From Protea cynaroides (taxonomy: Eukaryota; Streptophyta; Magnoliopsida; Proteales; Proteaceae): a stretch of 64,000 bases of DNA. Where the stretch lies: positions 38,981,834 through 39,045,833 of the forward strand of contig CM053267.1 of NCBI GenBank assembly GCA_028583415.1. The letters are read 5' to 3'. Below the pieces are notes generated by a model. It ran no database searches. It was given only the letters and a program-made list of their open reading frames with translations, and was not told where the DNA came from. The position numbers and the translations under genes were made by a program. This document shows, one piece after another, positions 59,870-64,000 of the stretch (positions are counted from its first letter, which is position 1; every line of letters begins with the position of its first letter).

Positions 59870-60069
59870 GGGTAAAAATGACATTTTATAATCTCAGGGA
59901 TAATATTGCCATTGAAAACATTAGTTATGATTTGTTTCATCACTTAATAGACTAACAGCGGGGGTTGATACTTATTTTCAAATGTAGGGGGAGGTGGCTG
60001 ACATTATGGGCCAAGTTAGTGGGTTGTTGATTTAAAGGTATACCTCAAGGGAGATGGGAAAAATTTTCC
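59870..60069. repeat. Right terminal inverted repeat of the candidate Pack-MULE
   Basis: Reverse complement of the left repeat over GGTAAAAATGACATTTTATA, CATTGAAAACATTAGTTATG and GTTGATACTTATT. About 60 extra bases lie near the outer end, before GGGAAAAATTTTCC. Confidence 0.7.
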
Positions 60070-61046
60070 ATATTATATATGATCTGTAATTTATTTTTAT
60101 AAATAATTTATAATAAATAACTCATAAACATAAATAAAAGCTATTTGGTATGTATTATAGAAATAATCATATAATACATTATGACATAGGTAGTTGTTTT
60201 GTATGATTTATGGTACTTATTTATATTTAAAATAAATTGATATAATATAAAATCTACAAATAGGTTAAAAGGTGTTCATCGTTTTTTGTGATAATCTATA
60301 GTGGTGTTAAATGGTTAATAATCATGATTTATAATTTATTCTCATAAATGATTTATAATAAATAACTCATAAACATAAATATAAATTATACCAAAGAAAC
60401 CTTAGTTGAACCAAGTTGAATTTTATTTATCTAATTACCACCTTATTTGATGTCAAATCTACTACCAAGATGATTCACTGCTACATGGCAAACATGGGTG
60501 AATCAATAACAACAGGACAACAATTTACAAAAATAGAAACAAATCTCAACTTCTCAATCTTGGTTTTAAAATATTCTGATCGAATTTCTCGAGACGTGGC
60601 CAATATGGATATTTTGTTGATACAAAGCGAATATTGAACTTAGGTTTTTGGATTCCTTTGCAAAATGTATGTTTTCAAAGTGACTGATACCTGTTTCGAT
60701 AAGCCCTCAATAGTCCCATTGAGGTATTTTATTCATTACTTATTGATAGGGTGAATCTAGAGATTATTATTTAAATGTTCAAACCATAGGTATCATTATA
60801 TGGAAAAAAAAAATACCCTAGACATGAAGCATGTATCATTAAACATGGAAAACTGAAAACCCGTGGGGGAAATTTATCATTTCTATATCAGTGTTTAGGT
60901 CTTGTTTGTTTCATTGTAGAAATTTCTATGGGTATTAATTAAATTTCACATTATAGTTTTCTATCATGAAAAATTTCCAATGTTTTTAATGCTTTTTTTT
61001 TTTACATATAGGTTTTCGTTTGTTTTGACACAAAATTTTACATTTA
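60070..61046. other. Intergenic, nothing recognised
   Basis: AT-rich sequence with an internal repeated phrase (TTTATAATAAATAACTCATA at about 60106 and 60352). No gene signal. Confidence 0.35.
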
Positions 61047-61255
61047 TGCTCCGTTTGTTTTGACGTAAAATTTTAGATGTAAAAAAAAAATCCAATGCTT
61101 ATTTCCAATAGATAAAATACAGTGATCTATAAGGGAGATGCAAAAGGAACTTCGCCTTTCTTTTACTTACTGGAAACAAACATAATTTTTTCTTACATAT
61201 AAAATAATACACGTAAAACTTTACGGTAAAATTTTACATCAAAATAAACAGAGCA
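61047..61255. mobile_element. Tourist-like (PIF/Harbinger) MITE, 209 bp
   Basis: Ends TGCTCCGTTTGTTTTGACGT and, reversed, TGCTCTGTTTATTTTGATGT are inverted repeats, extended by TAAAATTTTA. The 3-base duplication TTA flanks both ends (61044-61046 and 61256-61258). The CCGTTTG core is typical of plant Tourist-like MITEs. Confidence 0.8.
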
Positions 61256-61263
61256 TTAATTTT

Positions 61264-61440
61264 TGGGAAAATTTCACCCACACTCCCTGTAGTTTGGCTT
61301 AATAATATGTGCCCACCTTTTTTTCGCTATAATGACACTAACACCCCCCGAAGACACCCAAACGTCAATTAAACTGATGGAATACTTCAAAAGACATTTT
61401 TACCCCAACACCATTCCCTTTAATTTTTACATTTTTCGTA
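61264..61440 (+). repeat. MULE-like terminal sequence, unpaired
   Basis: GGGAAAATTTCACCCACACT, then CCCTGTAGTTTGG and GACATTTTTACCCC resemble the terminal repeat at 54334 in layout and in the outer 10 bases. I found no facing partner in the window, so it may be the left end of an element that continues to the right, or a remnant. Confidence 0.45.
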
Positions 61441-62099
61441 TTTATTTTTAAAAAATCAGTCTTTCCCTACAATGTCTCTCTTCTGCAAAGTGCAGAAAAT
61501 CTGTGGCGATTTCTTTATTCTCCAGCGCAACCCTTCTCCGGCGACGTGTCTTTGAGAAATTGGTGATGGGTATGTTGTTTCTTTTGTTTGATCGTATAAC
61601 CCATCTTTTGAGCGATCCAACGAAAAAAACAAACCGGAGACTTTATGCTAAATGACGATCGAGTTGGATTGAACAAAAGATGCCACCCGAATTAATGTTT
61701 ATATCGAATAAAAAACAAAATATTTATGGAATTAATCAAATCGAACCAAAAAGCACTACCGGCAAGAGAATTGCCCTAGTGGCATAGAACTGTAGAAAAG
61801 AGGAGGATGATATGCGGATCATTGGTAGGGGAGACATAGCTAGAAAGAAAAATCATACAAGTTGACATTAAAAGTGTTGATAATCAATTCCTCAATTCCT
61901 CAGTTGGTTCCGATCCAAACCAACCGAGTCCTCAAACCATGGTCATAATTGCATCTGCAACTCCCTCCATCATAGTTACTGCGATAATTTGAGCCTCACA
62001 CTAGATATTATACTAAGATCTTTTCATGATCAAACTTTAATTTCGGATAAATCTATTCCAACGTATTAGGTATGATGTCTTAAAAATAGCGTAAATCTG
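61441..62099. other. Intergenic, nothing recognised
   Basis: No coding or repeat signal is recognised. Confidence 0.35.
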
Positions 62100-63034
62100 T
62101 TTGTAACTGAATGGGTGACTGTAAGACCCGCACTCCATGAACCTGATCTAAACCTTTAATTTGTATCGTAATAGGTCTTCCAATCATCACCGGGCCAGAC
62201 GGGACTAGCGGATGACAACCAGGTATGAAAACATACCAAACTAAATGACATTTTTTCATACTGGTCGATGGTACCGGTCGACCGGTATGCCTGCGCAGGC
62301 AGACCACTTAGATCCGGAAACGGATCTCTGCGGGTCCCACCTTCCAAATTTCAAACCAAAGGATTTTCCTAATATTAGGAGGCTTCCTAAACTCAACCCT
62401 AGTTTATATAAGGACCTATAAACGTCCTTATATCCTTTTCATTGATCCTCACAAATCCTAGAGAGGAGAAAGATATCGAAGAAGGAGAAGGAGCTAAGAA
62501 AGGAGAGGGAAGAGTCGCCATTGTCGTTGGATGAAGAACACTCTAACGCGAACCAACGGTAAGTGCTTAAACCTTCCTCTACGTTAAGCGTTCTAGAATG
62601 GTTAGTCATGATTGGATCAATACCATGTAAGGCGAACTGTTGATCTGTTGATCTAAATCTGAATTTGCCGTTAAACCCTAATCTAGTCGGTAAACCCTAG
62701 ATTCAAGTTCTAGGTTGAAGATCGTCGAAACTAGGACTTGAATGGAGTTGGAAACAACTCTAACTCAGTGCTCAGACCTAGAATGTATAGGAGAAACCCT
62801 AGAATCGATAGGGGGTGACCGATGGAAGACAAGAACCGGATGTATGGTTTTCCGGAGACATACTGGTTGCATACATACCAGTCGCATAGGCGATCGGTAC
62901 CTGCGACCGGTATCTCCCGGAGACTGGTCTGTGGGGACCGGTCGCACCTTTCCCCATAGTGCTGCGGCCGGTACCTGCGACCGGTACCCGTGACCGATCT
63001 GCATTGTGAGGAGTGTTTTGACCTTGTTTGTCAC
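62100..63034. repeat. GC-rich repeated block, possible LTR
   Basis: The words ACCGGTCG, CGACCGGTA and GGTACCTGCGACCGG recur on both strands at 62262-62300 and 62870-62995. A TATA-like TTTATATAAGG lies at 62402, followed by purine-rich leader-like sequence. TGTAAGACCCG occurs at 62115 and again at 63846. Together these suggest LTR-retrotransposon sequence, but I could not find matching ends, a primer site or a target duplication. Confidence 0.4.
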
Positions 63035-64000
63035 ACCCCAATTCTACACCAACCAGATTGGTGTGATGAACCGTTAATAAATCAACGGTTCAACCAAGAT
63101 CTCAAATAGGCTATCCCCACCATGTTAAACCAAATCACATTCCACATTAATCAGAGATAATAAAGTAAATAGTGGAAGTCTTACAGATAATGAACTAAGG
63201 TCTAGTCAGATAAATAATTAATATTCCATTTATCTCAAAGTAACCAAAACATAATTTAATATATATTACAAATATCCAAATACGAAAATTAAACACTAAG
63301 CGTATCCACAGTTGAAACGCTCGCTTAACAAATCGTAATAGTCATCTACAACTTGCTCATCATAGCCGCCACCCTTTTATATGTTGGGTTGTTGACATGA
63401 TCTTCAACTGTAATACCTGCAACATTAAAAACTAAAAATAATTACGCGCGCGAGGGTCAGCTCTCCAACTTGAGCTTAGTGAGTAAACAAAACAATGCAA
63501 CAAACATATGCATGCATTCAATTCATATATTTGGTCGGGTTCATAAGTTTATAATGTGCTATAGAAAGGATAGGTGGCGCCGCACCTCTATACACGAATG
63601 TGTGGAACCGTCCAATTGATCAAACACCATTGCCGCCCCCACATGCACCCACCATGGAATAGAGATAGAGCTAAAGTGCTTAGGACCGCACCGCATCACA
63701 CTTCCCTTGATGCTCTATCCATACCAACACGTAAACCCCTATAGGTGAGGGCTTACAAACTAGACTCGCAACTAACCAATCCTAATGTCAAACAGTGTAT
63801 CCAAGGCCTCACCCCAGCATCCCTCAATACGTCCATAGAGATAGTGTAAGACCCGTGTCAATCTAACTCGGTCTTGCTACCTTGAACCAGGTCTACCCAT
63901 CATGGTCGAGCCAAATGGACCAAGTGCGTGAAGGAGATCGTGATCCCAAGTATTAAACTGACCCAAAAACACTCAAAAAGGGGCGAGGGTTGCACACCCA
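63035..64000. other. Right edge, nothing recognised
   Basis: It includes TGTCACACCCCAATTC at 63030, which resembles the start of some Gypsy LTRs, and GAACCGTTAATAAATCAACGG, a short inverted pair. No gene or defined element. Confidence 0.35.

Larger units (their letters stand above)
54334..60069. mobile_element. Candidate Pack-MULE carrying a TIC100 fragment
   Basis: Long inverted ends at 54334-54474 and 59870-60069 face each other. The shared core (AATAAGTATCAAC, then AATCAT, TAATGTTTTCAATG, CAATATTAT, then CATTTTTACC) matches at roughly four of five bases over about 110 bases. The outer tip GGGAAAATTT is like MULE termini; a similar tip occurs at 61264. Between the ends lies a piece of a host gene, TIC100, and no transposase. 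Without copia C (4327 bp plus a 5-base duplication) the element is about 1.4 kb, typical of a Pack-MULE. The right end has extra sequence not in the left, and I found no 9-base target duplication, so the class call is an inference. Confidence 0.65.

Noticed and set aside
61264..64000. Second Pack-MULE starting at 61264
   Set aside because: Only one MULE-like terminus is visible. No facing repeat and no recognisable captured gene were found in the rest of the window.

Overview
This window is nuclear DNA of a flowering plant. It carries spliced genes with GT-AG introns, and its mobile elements are of angiosperm type: Ty1/copia with tRNA-Met primer sites, a Tat/Ogre-like LTR, hAT, MULE, a Tourist-like MITE, an RTE-type LINE and Au-like SINE debris. 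I cannot name the species.

The main content is one host gene on the minus strand, a ubiquitin-specific protease of the plant UBP5 type. Its 13 exons run from about 51575 down to 2549, a span of about 49 kb. Every exon was found by translation. All 12 junctions are GT-AG and keep phase, giving about 965 codons with DUSP, ubiquitin-like and complete Cys/His/Asp catalytic regions. Coding sequence is only about 6% of the span. Intron 8 (20.8 kb), intron 6 (15.0 kb) and intron 11 (4.8 kb) hold most of the rest, almost all of it nested transposon sequence. The first exon has no in-frame ATG.

Layout from left to right. 0.5-0.9 kb: an exon of a MATH-domain gene, minus strand. 2.5-9.8 kb: UBP5 exons 13 to 9, with a 700-base poly-T block inside intron 11. 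10.0-30.6 kb (intron 8): copia element A, interrupted by a 5.2 kb Tat/Ogre-like solo LTR and by a 1.3 kb hAT-like element; then a small hAT-like element; then a 5.0 kb inactivated hAT transposon sitting inside an RTE LINE remnant. 30.6-31.0 kb: exons 8 and 7. 31.0-46.0 kb (intron 6): members of a family with CGCCTAGG-rich ends, three related solo-LTR-like elements, a broken tandem duplication, and copia element B, interrupted by one of those solo LTRs. 46.0-51.6 kb: exons 6 to 1. 51.8-53.7 kb: a cluster of small hairpin elements upstream of exon 1. 54.3-60.1 kb: a candidate Pack-MULE whose inverted repeats enclose a decayed fragment of the chloroplast import gene TIC100, split by copia element C. 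61.0-64.0 kb: a Tourist-like MITE, a MULE-like terminus and an unclassified GC-rich repeat.

The two host genes (UBP5 and the MATH gene) both belong to families linked to ubiquitin biology, but nothing here shows that they act together. The strongest results are the complete exon map of a transposon-inflated UBP5 and the Pack-MULE-like capture of TIC100. I found no wholly new biological system.
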